Positions 16,477 to 24,136 of a stretch of DNA of 64,000 nucleotides are shown piece after piece. Location of the stretch: positions 620,001-684,000 of the forward strand of contig CAWIJO010000002.1 of assembly GCA_963836355.1 (NCBI GenBank). The letters are read 5' to 3'. The position numbers were made by a program, and so were the translations under genes. Numbering within the stretch: the stretch's first letter is position 1; every line of letters starts with the position of its first letter. The notes under the pieces were generated by a model. It made no database searches. It had not been told where the DNA came from and worked only from the letters and a program-made list of their open reading frames with translations. Origin of the DNA: Palsa-506 sp963836355 (GTDB lineage: Bacteria > Actinomycetota > Actinomycetes > Streptosporangiales > Streptosporangiaceae).

Positions 16477-17337
16477 ATGGCCGACGGGGCAGGCGGACCC
16501 ACAGTTCTCCGCATCCTGCTCGGCACTCAGTTGCGCCGTCTCCGGGAGGCGCGGGGCGTTACCGCGCAGGAGGCTGCCCGCGCGATCAGGGGCTCCGAGT
16601 CCAAGATCAGCCGCATTGAGCTCGGCCGGAATTCCGTCCGCGAAGTCGACATCGCCGATCTGCTCAGCCTGTATGGGATCACCGACCCGGGCGAGCGGGA
16701 ACAGCTGCTGTCGCTGGCCAGCCAGGCCAACCAGCCAGGCTGGTGGCACCGCTATCAGGACGTGCTGCCGAGCTGGTTCCAGGCCTATATCGGGCTGGAG
16801 GAATCGGCGGAGTCAATCCGCAGTTACGACATGCAGTTCGTGCCCGGCCTGCTGCAGACGGAGGACTACGCAGCCGCCGTGCTCGCGCTCGGCGAATTCT
16901 CGATAGAGGAGACTGAGCGCCTGGTGTTCCTGCGCAAGGAGCGGCAGCGCCGGTTCAGCAGCGGCGGCCTCCGGCTGACGGCCATCATCGACGAAGTCGC
17001 GCTCCGCCGGCCGGTCGGCGGAGCCGCGCTGATGCGGGCGCAGCTCGAATACCTGCGGGACATCTGTGACCGGCCTGCCTTCACCTTGCAGGTAACGCCG
17101 TACCCGGTCGGCGCACATGCCGCGCCGGCCAGCTTCAGCATCCTGCAGTTCGCCACGCCGGAGCTGCCGGACGTGGTCTACGTGGAGCACCTGACGAGCG
17201 CGATGTACCTGGACAAGGCGACTGACGTGGAACGCTACACGGCCGCCATGGACCGGCTCAGTGCGATCAGCGCGAAGCCGAACGATTCCAAGGAGATCAT
17301 TCGCGCAATGCTCGAGGATATGGAGGGATCCCGATGA
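16477..17337 (+). CDS. Scr1-family XRE regulator with DUF5753 (WhiJ-like), module 1
   Basis: 286 residues from the ATG at 16477. The XRE helix-turn-helix spans about 17-70 (LRRLREARGVTAQEAARAI, SKISRIELGR) and the rest is a DUF5753 domain, with FVPGLLQTEDYA, LQVTPYPVGAH and VVYVEHLTSAMYLDK as typical segments. Such proteins control development or secondary metabolism in Streptomyces (WhiJ and relatives) and are annotated as antitoxin-like partners of DUF397. Its stop overlaps the DUF397 start by 4 bp (ATGA). The second copy is the same length, convergently oriented 2.3 kb away. Confidence 0.9.
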   Translation: MADGAGGPTVLRILLGTQLRRLREARGVTAQEAARAIRGSESKISRIELGRNSVREVDIADLLSLYGITDPGEREQLLSLASQANQPGWWHRYQDVLPSWFQAYIGLEESAESIRSYDMQFVPGLLQTEDYAAAVLALGEFSIEETERLVFLRKERQRRFSSGGLRLTAIIDEVALRRPVGGAALMRAQLEYLRDICDRPAFTLQVTPYPVGAHAAPASFSILQFATPELPDVVYVEHLTSAMYLDKATDVERYTAAMDRLSAISAKPNDSKEIIRAMLEDMEGSR

Positions 17338-17576
17338 GCAGCATCCGCAATGGCATGCCCGCGAGCGCGCTGGCCGGCGTCACCTGGATGAAAAGCCGCC
17401 GGAGCGGCCCGACCGGGGGGAACTGCGTCGAGGTGGCGTTCCTGGCGGAAGGCGACGTTGCCATGCGCAACTCCAGGCACCCGGACGGCCCGGCCCTAGT
17501 CTTCACCCGCCCCGAGTGGGATGCGTTCCTTGGCGGGGCCGGAGACGGCGAGTTCGGGCACCCGGCCAGGGCCTGA
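17334..17576 (+). CDS. DUF397 domain-containing protein, module 1
   Basis: 80 residues. The DUF397 pattern is WMKSRRSGPTGGNCVEVAF, then VAMRNSRHPDGPALVFTRPEW, DAFLGGAGDGEF. Overlap of ATGA with the XRE gene means coupled expression. DUF397 proteins form pairs with WhiJ-like regulators and may bind them to modulate DNA binding; a toxin role has been proposed for some. Biochemical function is not settled. Confidence 0.92.
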   Translation: MSSIRNGMPASALAGVTWMKSRRSGPTGGNCVEVAFLAEGDVAMRNSRHPDGPALVFTRPEWDAFLGGAGDGEFGHPARA

Positions 17577-17578
17577 CC

Positions 17579-17635
17579 AGCAGCCAACGGCCTCCCTGAG
17601 CCGCTCCGGGCGGACCAGGGAGGCCGTTGGCTGCT
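17579..17635. terminator. 20-bp perfect hairpin between convergent DUF397 genes
   Basis: The arm at 17579-17598 (AGCAGCCAACGGCCTCCCTG) is perfectly complementary to 17616-17635, with a 17-base loop. It lies 2 bp after the stop of the first DUF397 gene and would form a strong terminator for either direction. It abuts the next palindrome. Confidence 0.8.
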
Positions 17636-17663
17636 TTCCCGGTTAGCTAGCTAACCGGGAAAG
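17634..17663. terminator. 30-bp perfect palindrome at the end of the second DUF397 gene
   Basis: CTTTCCCGGTTAGCT followed by its exact inverted copy, ending at 17663, is a continuous 30-base palindrome. It overlaps the stop codon and last codons of the minus-strand DUF397 gene. It may act as the minus-strand terminator, paired with the hairpin before it; a protein-binding site is equally possible. Confidence 0.65.
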
Positions 17664-17857
17664 TCGAACTCGCCATTCTTGACACCGGAGATAAAGGCGC
17701 TCCATTCGCGGCTGTCGAAGATGTGAGCAGCCTTACCTGCGTTCTTGGAGTCACGGAGCGCCACCTGGCCACCTGGCAGATGCGCGACTTCGACACATCC
17801 TTCGGCGCTGCACGCCCGGCTCTTGGTCCAGCGGGCACCGGCGAGGTCGGGGGTCAT
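17651..17857 (-). CDS. DUF397 domain-containing protein, module 2
   Basis: 68 residues from an ATG at 17857 (GAGAGAGG upstream; an upstream ATG at 17881 lacks a ribosome site). It has WTKSRACSAEGCVEVAHLP, ALRDSKNAGKAAHIFDSREW and SAFISGVKNGEFDFPG, the compact DUF397 form. Its gene is downstream of the second Scr1-type gene, 55 bp away, on the same strand. It is a paralogue of the DUF397 gene at 17334 and could cross-talk with it. Confidence 0.9.
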   Translation of the reverse strand: MTPDLAGARWTKSRACSAEGCVEVAHLPGGQVALRDSKNAGKAAHIFDSREWSAFISGVKNGEFDFPG

Positions 17858-17873
17858 TCGACTGTCCTCTCTC

Positions 17874-17921
17874 TTGACCATTTGGCGTTGGCCATTTGGC
17901 TTGACTGGTTGATCATTTGAC
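17874..17921. repeat. Three copies of 13-mer TTGRYCATTTGRC
   Basis: TTGACCATTTGGC (17874-17886), TTGGCCATTTGGC (17888-17900) and TTGATCATTTGAC (17909-17921) lie between the XRE stop and the DUF397 start of module 2. The last copy overlaps the XRE stop codon. They may be sites for an internal regulator or processing; this is not established. Confidence 0.6.
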
Positions 17922-18773
17922 TTGACTAGCCAATGTGCTGATCATCTCGGTCGAGTTGGCGGGTGACAGGGCCGCCGCCCGCAGCAGGTCGAAACCCTCC
18001 GCGCAGGCGCGCACCTCCTTGTCCCGCTCCAGGTATGCCTGTCCGGCGACGCCTTCGGTGTAGACCACGTCGGGGTCGTAGCGCTCGGGAAACTCCAGCA
18101 GGCAGAACGGCCCGTTCAGGAACGGATGCGGGCCGCTGGCGAACGGCAGCACCTGGAGCGTCACGTTGGGCCACATGCTGGCGTCCGCCAGGTGCACGAG
18201 CTGATTGTGCATCAGCTCCGGGCCGCCTATCGCCCGGCGCACGACCGACTCGTCCAGGATCAGCCACAGCTCAAGCGGATCCGCGCGCATCAGCGCCTCC
18301 TGCCGCTGGATGCGCAGGGTAACGTTCCGCTCGATCTCCTCGGCCGCCAGCTTCCGGCGGACCGTTGTCATCACCGCCCGGGCGTAGTCCTCGGTCTGCA
18401 GCAGGCCGTGCACCACCACGGACTCGAAGGCCCGCAGCGAGGACGCCTCGGCCTCCAGCCCGACGTAGATGCCGAATCCGGTGGGCAGCACGTCCTCGTA
18501 CGCCGCCCACCAGCCCTTGCGGTGGCCTTCCCTGGCCATGTCGATGAGGACCTGGCGCTGGCCGGGATCATCGACTCCGTACATCTCCAGCATCGCCGTC
18601 AGGTACGCCGATCTGGTGGGCGCCTTACCCGTCTCGATGCGGGACAGGGTCGACGCCGCCACACCCAGCTGATCGGCGACTTCCTCCAGCTTGATGGAGT
18701 GCGCTTCGCGCAGCCGCCGTAACTCGGTGCCCAGACGGCGCCGACGGACGGTCGGGCCCATCGACACTGTCAT
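17913..18773 (-). CDS. Scr1-family XRE regulator with DUF5753 (WhiJ-like), module 2
   Basis: 286 residues from the ATG at 18773 (GGGGAGG upstream). XRE domain: LRRLREAHSIKLEEVADQLG, STLSRIETGKAPTRSAYLTA; DUF5753: GLLQTEDYARAV, LQVLPFASGPHPF, DVVYTEGVAGQAYLER. Paralogue of the gene at 16477. A 22-bp motif shared with that gene lies 110 bp upstream. It is convergent with module 1 over a two-hairpin boundary. Role in development or secondary metabolism control is a family inference. Confidence 0.9.
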   Translation of the reverse strand: MTVSMGPTVRRRRLGTELRRLREAHSIKLEEVADQLGVAASTLSRIETGKAPTRSAYLTAMLEMYGVDDPGQRQVLIDMAREGHRKGWWAAYEDVLPTGFGIYVGLEAEASSLRAFESVVVHGLLQTEDYARAVMTTVRRKLAAEEIERNVTLRIQRQEALMRADPLELWLILDESVVRRAIGGPELMHNQLVHLADASMWPNVTLQVLPFASGPHPFLNGPFCLLEFPERYDPDVVYTEGVAGQAYLERDKEVRACAEGFDLLRAAALSPANSTEMISTLASQVK

Positions 18774-18882
18774 CTGGCCTCCCCAGGTGTGCAGGGCACG
18801 GCGGGCACGGATCCCCGGAAGGACTGCGACCATCGTGCTGAGCTGCACTTTAGGATCACCATACAGGAGAAACGGCACCCAT

Positions 18883-18904
18883 ATGATATCCCACATGAGA
18901 TTTC
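18883..18904 (-). promoter_or_regulatory. Palindromic motif upstream of XRE gene 2
   Basis: Read on the minus strand this is GAAATCTCATGTGGGATATC then AT, identical at 19 of 22 positions to the motif before XRE gene 1. It keeps the palindromic spacing ATCxCAT/xTGxGAT. Shared placement upstream of two paralogues supports a common operator; the DNA-binding protein is unidentified. Confidence 0.65.
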
Positions 18905-19062
18905 GTCCCTGATATTTGTCCCACGCACTTGCGTCGCGTGCACTCCCAAGACCATTATGAAACCGAGCGCCGGACTACCTGCCGGGGGGCCGGCGGCACC
19001 AGCCGCCGACAGCGGTGCTCGCCATTTTCCGGGCGCAGATCCGGGGAGGGAGCGGACCAGAG

Positions 19063-19518
19063 ATGGCAATCATGGCCGTAGACGCCAGCGACGCGACAGC
19101 GGACCTGGCCGTCATGACGGGAGCCAATGTCTTAGCCAGCCTGACGATCCCGGGCCGTGCCGAGCATGTATCGGAGGCCAGGTCGTTCGTGCGCAAAGCC
19201 ATCGGCGCGGACAATCCCGCTGCCGACGTGGCCATCCTGCTGACATCGGAGATCGTGACCAACGCGGTCGTGCACAGCGACTCCCGCTGCGCGGGCGGGA
19301 CGGTCGTGCTGGTGATCACCGAGATCAGCGGCGGGTTACGGATCGAGGTCGCGGACAACGGCTCCGACCGCAGCACGCCGGTGGTGAAGGGCGACGCATA
19401 TGCCTCCGACGGGCACGGCTTATACCTGGTGCAGGCCCTGGCCGATCAGTGGGGCTACGTCCGTGACGAGACCGGGACCACTGTGTGGTTCTGGCTGAGC
19501 GCGGCGGCGCCCGGCTGA
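19063..19518 (+). CDS. ATP-binding protein of the RsbW/SpoIIAB-like (GHKL) family
   Basis: About 151 residues (start at 19063; in-frame ATG at 19072 is an alternative). The GHKL boxes are LLTSEIVTNAVVHS (N box), VADNGSD (G1) and DGHGLYLVQALAD (G2), the arrangement of anti-sigma serine kinases and small ATPases that accompany Scr1/DUF397 loci in Streptomyces. It is divergent from XRE gene 2. In that context it may control a sigma factor or the XRE partner; no target gene is in the window. Confidence 0.88.
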   Translation: MAIMAVDASDATADLAVMTGANVLASLTIPGRAEHVSEARSFVRKAIGADNPAADVAILLTSEIVTNAVVHSDSRCAGGTVVLVITEISGGLRIEVADNGSDRSTPVVKGDAYASDGHGLYLVQALADQWGYVRDETGTTVWFWLSAAAPG

Positions 19519-19533
19519 GCCGGGCCTGCCGGG

Positions 19534-20982
19534 CTAGGAGCGCCTCGGCGAGCTTGCCCGGCGGGCGTTGCCGGAGCCCGGCCGCTTCTCCCTGAGCCGC
19601 ATCGTGACCTGCACCGGGCTGCCGGTGAAGCCGAACTCCTCGCGCAGCCTGCGCTCGATGAACCTGCGGTACCCGGCCTGCAGGAAGCCCGATGTGAACA
19701 GCACGAAATGCGGCGGCCGCACGCCCGCCTGGGTCGCGAAGAGGATCTTCGGCTGCTTTCCGCCGCGCACCGGCGGCGGCGTAGCCGCCACCAGTCCGGA
19801 CAGCCAGCCGTTCAGGCGGCCCGTCTGCACTCGCGTCTCCCACCCGTCCAGGGCGCTGCCCAGCGCGGGGACGAGCCGGTCAACGTGCCAGCCGGTGGCG
19901 GCCGAGATATTCACCCGCGGCGCCCACCGCGCGGTGTAGAGCTGCCGGTCGATCTCCTTGTCCAGGAACTTCCTGCGGTCCTCATCGACGAGATCCCACT
20001 TGTTGTAGGCGATCACCAGCGCCCGGCCCGACTCGATCACCATCGAGACGATTCGCAGATCCTGCTCGGCGAGCGGCTCGCTGGCGTCGACCAGCACGAC
20101 CGCGACCTCGGCCCGCTCCAGCGCCCGTTCGGTCCGCAGCGCAGCGAAGTAGTCGGCGCCCTGGGCCTCGCGCACCCGCCGGCGGATCCCGGCCGTGTCG
20201 ACGAACTGCCAGACTGAGCCGCCGAGTTCGATGAGCTCGTCCACTGGGTCTCTAGTGGTGCCGGCCACCGCATCTACAAGTACCCGCTCCTGGCCGGCCA
20301 GCTTGTTCAGCAGGCTTGACTTGCCGACGTTCGGGCGGCCGATGAGCGCGACCCGCCGCGGGCCGCCCTCGTCGCCGAAGGGCTCCATCGGGGTAGCCGG
20401 CAGCGCGTCCAGGATCAGGTCGAGCAGGTCGCCGCTGCCGCGCCCGTGCAGCGCGCTGACCGGGCACGGCTCACCGAGGCCGAGCGACCAGAGGGAGGTG
20501 GCGGCGGGCTCGCCCGGCGCGTCGTCGACCTTGTTGGCGGCGAGCACGACCGGTTTGCCGGACCGGCGGAGCACGGCGGCGACGGCCGCGTCGGCGTCGG
20601 TTACGCCGATGACCGCGTCCACCACGAACAGGACGGCGTCGGCGGCATCCACGGCGACGCGTGCCTGCGCGGCCACCCGGGCAGCCAGTGCCGGGGAGCC
20701 TTCCATCGCGGGCTCCCAGCCGCCGGTGTCCACCAGGGTGAACGCACGGCCGCGCCAGGTCGCGTCGTAGCCGACCCGGTCCCTGGTCACCCCCGGGGTG
20801 TCCTCCACGACCGCTTGACGGCTGCCGAGGATGCGGTTGACCAGCGTGGACTTGCCGACGTTGGGCCGTCCGACCACCGCGACGACCGGCGCCGGGCCGG
20901 CCGCTGGCTGGCCGTCGGCGAAGCCGGCGCTGCCCGGGCTGCCCGGGACGCCCGGCCAGTCCGGCCCGGTCAGGTCGTCCAT
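19534..20982 (-). CDS. der: Ribosome biogenesis GTPase Der
   Basis: 482 residues with two tandem G domains: GRPNVGKSTLVNRILGSRQA with TPGVTRDRV and VDTGGWEP, then GRPNVGKSSLLNKLAGQERV with GTTRDPVDEL, and a C-terminal KH-like domain (RRFIERRLREEFGF). NKxD motifs are AANKVD and YNKWDLVD. Der acts in 50S assembly. It overlaps the end of cmk by 13 bp, so it is the last gene of the aroH-tyrA-cmk-der run. The N-terminal 25 residues are Gly/Pro-rich, longer than usual. Confidence 0.95.
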   Translation of the reverse strand: MDDLTGPDWPGVPGSPGSAGFADGQPAAGPAPVVAVVGRPNVGKSTLVNRILGSRQAVVEDTPGVTRDRVGYDATWRGRAFTLVDTGGWEPAMEGSPALAARVAAQARVAVDAADAVLFVVDAVIGVTDADAAVAAVLRRSGKPVVLAANKVDDAPGEPAATSLWSLGLGEPCPVSALHGRGSGDLLDLILDALPATPMEPFGDEGGPRRVALIGRPNVGKSSLLNKLAGQERVLVDAVAGTTRDPVDELIELGGSVWQFVDTAGIRRRVREAQGADYFAALRTERALERAEVAVVLVDASEPLAEQDLRIVSMVIESGRALVIAYNKWDLVDEDRRKFLDKEIDRQLYTARWAPRVNISAATGWHVDRLVPALGSALDGWETRVQTGRLNGWLSGLVAATPPPVRGGKQPKILFATQAGVRPPHFVLFTSGFLQAGYRRFIERRLREEFGFTGSPVQVTMRLREKRPGSGNARRASSPRRS

Positions 20983-21686
20983 GCGGCGCCCGCTGCCCGG
21001 CTCATCGCCAGCGAGACGATCTCCTGCACGACCGCGTCCAGCCCGATGCCGGTCGAATCGATCTCGACGGCGTCGGTCGCCTTGGTCATCTGCGGGGCGT
21101 CCCTGCGGTCGCGCCGGGCCTGCTCGGCCCGGGTCAAGGCGACCGTGGCCGCCGGATCCGAGGCGAGATCGGCGCTGCGCCGCCGCGCCCTGGCGGTCTC
21201 GCTGGCCGTCAGGAACACCTTGACCGGCGCATCCGGCGCGACGACCGAGCCGATATCGCGGCCCTCGGCCACGATTCCGTGGCCGGCCGCGGTGGCGGCC
21301 TCGATGACCTGCCGCTGCATCGCGATCAGGTGCGCCCGGACCTCTGGTACCGCCGCTACCGCGCTGACCGAGTTGGATACCTCGCGGGTTCGGATCGGTC
21401 CGGCCACGTCAGTTCCGTCTACCCGTATCCCCGGGGCATCCGGGTCAGTTCCGACCTCGATCACCGCGCGCCGCATGTCCGCCGATATCGCCGCTGGGCT
21501 GGCAATGTCGACCTGGTTTGCCATCAGCCACCAGGTCAGCGCGCGGTACATGGCCCCGGTATCCAGGTAGCGCAGGCCGAGCGCGCGCGCCACCCCGCGC
21601 GCCGCGCTTGACTTGCCAGATCCCGCCGGGCCGTCCACCGCGATAACGAGTCCCGGGTGCTGGCCGGGTTCAGCCGAATTGGTCAC
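20970..21686 (-). CDS. cmk: Cytidylate kinase
   Basis: About 238 residues starting with GTG at 21686, 10 bp after the tyrA stop; the longer open frame would overlap tyrA and encodes no conserved residues. The P-loop is VDGPAGSGKSSAARGVARAL, followed by YLDTGAMYRALTWWL and RDIGSVVAPDAPVKVFLTAS, hallmarks of bacterial CMP kinase. It phosphorylates CMP/dCMP. It sits between tyrA and der as in other actinomycetes and is likely part of the same transcript. Confidence 0.93.
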   Translation of the reverse strand: MTNSAEPGQHPGLVIAVDGPAGSGKSSAARGVARALGLRYLDTGAMYRALTWWLMANQVDIASPAAISADMRRAVIEVGTDPDAPGIRVDGTDVAGPIRTREVSNSVSAVAAVPEVRAHLIAMQRQVIEAATAAGHGIVAEGRDIGSVVAPDAPVKVFLTASETARARRRSADLASDPAATVALTRAEQARRDRRDAPQMTKATDAVEIDSTGIGLDAVVQEIVSLAMSRAAGAAWTT

Positions 21687-21696
21687 GCAGGCGATG

Positions 21697-22812
21697 TTAC
21701 CGGCGAACTGGCCAGCCTCCGGCCGCGAGCGCCTCGATGAGCCGGCCTGCCGCCTGCGGGCTGACGGAGAGTTCCAGCACTCCGGCCGGAAGCCCAGGCG
21801 AGTGCTCGATCCGCACATCCTCGATGTTGATCCCCGCATCGCCTGCCGCGTTGAAGACCCCGGCTAGCTCACCTGGCTGGTCGCCGATAACCACCTGGAC
21901 CGCGGCGTAAGCGGGCGGCGGGCCGCCCTGCTTGCCCGGGATTCGCGCGACGCCGGCGCCGCCGCGGTCCAGCAGATCACCCAGCCGTTTGAGGGATGTT
22001 TCATCGCCTTCGGCGGCCTCGGCGAGTGCCACGGCCGCGGCGGCGAGATCCTCGGCAATCGCCGGCAGCAGCTCAGCGGCGTGCGCGGCGTTAGCGGCCA
22101 GGATCTGCATCCACAGACCGGTGTCACCCGCCGCGATCCTGGTCACGTCCCGCAGCCCCTGGCCGGCCAGGGCCAGCGCTTCATCGGCGGCCCGCTCCAG
22201 CCGCGCCGCCATCGCCGCCGATACCAGGTGCGGGACGTGCGAGACCAGCGCGACCCAGCGATCATGATCGGCAGCCGTCATCCGGGCTGGCTGCGCCCCG
22301 CAGGCGCTGGCCAGCGCGGTGACGGCGGCGGTCGCCTCGGCCGACGTTTCCGGAGCCGGGCAGATCGCCCAGGGACGGCCGAGGAACAAGTCGGCGCGCG
22401 CCGCTGCCGGGCCCGATCGCTCCCGCCCGGCGAGCGGGTGCCCGGGCACGAACGCCGCCAGGTCACAGCCAATCTCGCGGGCCCGGGCCAGGGGCAGTTC
22501 CTTTACGCTCGCGACATCGGTGTAGCAGCGCGCCAGGCCGCGGTCCTGCGCAGCGGCGAGCGCGGGGGCGACGGCGGCCGGCGGCATGGCGAGCACGGCC
22601 ACATCGGCCGGCCCGCCAGGCGGCCCGGCCGGCGGCAGCTCATCGCCGGCGCCGAGGCCGGCCGCGAAGCGCGCGGCCGCCGGATCGCTGTCGGCCAGCC
22701 AGACGGCCGCGCCCATGCCGCGCGCGGCGAGCGCCACCGAGGTGCCAATCAGGCCGGTCCCGATCACCACCAGCCGGCGCGGCCAGCCGGGCGGCTGCGT
22801 CGCTGGCGTCAT
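21697..22812 (-). CDS. tyrA: Prephenate dehydrogenase with ACT-like C-terminus
   Basis: 371 residues. NAD-binding motif VVIGTGLIGTSVALAARG at the N-terminus, then the conserved His region FVPGHPLAGRERSGP, and SHVPHLVSAAMA in the helical dimer domain. The last 75 residues (VVIGDQPGELAGVFNAAGDA, INIEDVRIEHS) form an ACT domain, pointing to feedback control by tyrosine. It converts prephenate to 4-hydroxyphenylpyruvate. The start overlaps the aroH stop by 4 bp, linking the two consecutive steps of the pathway. Confidence 0.93.
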   Translation of the reverse strand: MTPATQPPGWPRRLVVIGTGLIGTSVALAARGMGAAVWLADSDPAAARFAAGLGAGDELPPAGPPGGPADVAVLAMPPAAVAPALAAAQDRGLARCYTDVASVKELPLARAREIGCDLAAFVPGHPLAGRERSGPAAARADLFLGRPWAICPAPETSAEATAAVTALASACGAQPARMTAADHDRWVALVSHVPHLVSAAMAARLERAADEALALAGQGLRDVTRIAAGDTGLWMQILAANAAHAAELLPAIAEDLAAAAVALAEAAEGDETSLKRLGDLLDRGGAGVARIPGKQGGPPPAYAAVQVVIGDQPGELAGVFNAAGDAGINIEDVRIEHSPGLPAGVLELSVSPQAAGRLIEALAAGGWPVRR

Positions 22813-23171
22813 TGCGCGATGTCCAGCCGCAGCGCGCTGGCGCCGCGCAGGTAGACATGCTGCACCGCGGACCGGGGCTGCTCCGTCTCAACGTGCATCA
22901 GCAGCCGCACTACCAGCGGCATCGATCCGGGCACGTTCATCTCGGTCGCGCACAGCAGGGGTACGTCCTGGAAGCCAAGCTTGCGGGCTGCGAGCGCGGG
23001 AAACTCTGCGTTCAGGTCATGCGTGGCGGTGAACACGACGCTGATCACCTCCGCCGGGGTCAGCCGGTTCCGGCTCATTACCTCGGTCACCAGCTCTGAG
23101 GTACCTTCGAGCACCGCCGCGCGCTCGTTCGCGTCCAGCTGGATCGCGCCGCGGATCGCCCTGACCGCCAC
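22809..23171 (-). CDS. aroH: Chorismate mutase, AroH type
   Basis: 120 residues. The monofunctional trimeric AroH fold is indicated by MAVRAIRGAIQLDANERAAV, FTATHDLNAEFPALAARKLG and the conserved VPLLCATEMNVPGSMPLVVR with the active-site Glu and Arg region. It converts chorismate to prephenate, feeding TyrA directly downstream. The length is typical of the B. subtilis-type enzyme. Confidence 0.93.
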   Translation of the reverse strand: MAVRAIRGAIQLDANERAAVLEGTSELVTEVMSRNRLTPAEVISVVFTATHDLNAEFPALAARKLGFQDVPLLCATEMNVPGSMPLVVRLLMHVETEQPRSAVQHVYLRGASALRLDIAQ

Positions 23172-23212
23172 CAGATTCCTCCTTGCTCCTGCTCCCCGCG
23201 CGTACTGCCAGG

Positions 23213-24136
23213 TTATAGACCTACCGCCGCGTACAGCTCACCGATCTCCGTGGTGGACAGGCGCCGGGTGGTGCCCGGCCGCAGCGGCCCCAGGGAAACC
23301 GGGCCTACCTGGGTCCGGACCAGCCGGCTGACCGGGTGACCAGCCCCGGCGAGCATCCTCCGCACGATGTGCTTGCGCCCCTCGTGCAGGGTGATCTCGA
23401 CCAGCGCCCGGGATCCGGCCCGCTCCACCACCCGGAACCGATCCGCGCTCGCCACCCCGTCGTCAAGCTCGATCCCGGTGACCAGCTGACGGCCGAGATC
23501 CCGGGCCAGCGGCCCGGCCACGTCTGCCAGGTAGGTCTTGAGCACGCCGTAACTGGGATGCGCCAGCCGGTGCGCCAGCTCGCCGTCGTTCATCAGCAGC
23601 ATCAGGCCCTCGGTGTCGTAGTCGAGCCTGCCTACGTGGAACAGCCGCTCGCCGCGATCACCGAGGAAGTCCGCGATGGTGGGCCTGCCCCGGCCGTCCG
23701 ACATCGTGGTGAGCACGCCGACGGGCTTGTTCAGCGCGATGTACACAAGGTCCTCGCGGGCCGGAATGCGCCGGCCGTCCACCTTGATGATCTGCCGCTG
23801 CGGATCGACCCGCGCCCCGTACCTGCGCACGACCTCCCCGTCTACCTCCACCCGGCCTTCGCCGATCATCTCCTCGCAGCGCCTGCGGCTGGCGACACCG
23901 GCGGCCGCCAGCACCTTCTGCAGCCGTACCCCGCCGGGAACATCGATCAGCGAGTCCCGTTCGTCGTCGGCTGCGGCCTGGTCGCCGCGCTGGCCGGCCT
24001 GCCCGCCGCGCTGGCCGGCCTGGTCACCGCGCTGGCCGGCCTGCCCGCCGCGTCCGCTGGCCTGGTCACCGCTGCCAGCACCGGACGCCCGGCCGCCGTG
24101 ACCGCCGGCCCGCCGGTCACGGCCCGGCCGGCGCAT
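23213..24136 (-). CDS. rluB: RluB-like 23S rRNA pseudouridine synthase with repeat-rich N-terminus
   Basis: About 307 residues if started at the ATG 24136 (one more ATG at 24154 is possible). After a low-complexity N-terminus comes the S4 domain (GVRLQKVLAAAGVASRRRCE) and the synthase with the catalytic Asp in HVGRLDYDTEGLMLLMNDG. KPVGVLTT and KHIVRRMLAGAGHPV complete the RluB/RsuA pattern. The gene overlaps scpB by 20 bp. N-terminal repeat of a heptad QRGDQAG/QRGGQAG is discussed under the repeat. Confidence 0.93.
   Translation of the reverse strand: MRRPGRDRRAGGHGGRASGAGSGDQASGRGGQAGQRGDQAGQRGGQAGQRGDQAAADDERDSLIDVPGGVRLQKVLAAAGVASRRRCEEMIGEGRVEVDGEVVRRYGARVDPQRQIIKVDGRRIPAREDLVYIALNKPVGVLTTMSDGRGRPTIADFLGDRGERLFHVGRLDYDTEGLMLLMNDGELAHRLAHPSYGVLKTYLADVAGPLARDLGRQLVTGIELDDGVASADRFRVVERAGSRALVEITLHEGRKHIVRRMLAGAGHPVSRLVRTQVGPVSLGPLRPGTTRRLSTTEIGELYAAVGL
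23975..24076 (-). repeat. 21-bp tandem repeat encoding the RluB N-terminal heptad
   Basis: About five units of 21 bp, alternating GGCCTGGTCGCC-type and GGCCTGCCCGCC-type halves, encode QRGDQAG or QRGGQAG. The repeats keep the reading frame. They are Gln/Gly-rich and charged, likely disordered; copy number may vary among relatives. Confidence 0.85.

Noticed and set aside
17334..17881. DUF397 genes as phage or transposon remnants
   Set aside because: No integrase, repeats at borders or composition change is seen.
21687..21839. Long N-terminal extension of Cmk
   Set aside because: It is antisense/overlap of the tyrA end and has no family match; a GTG at 21686 gives the normal length.
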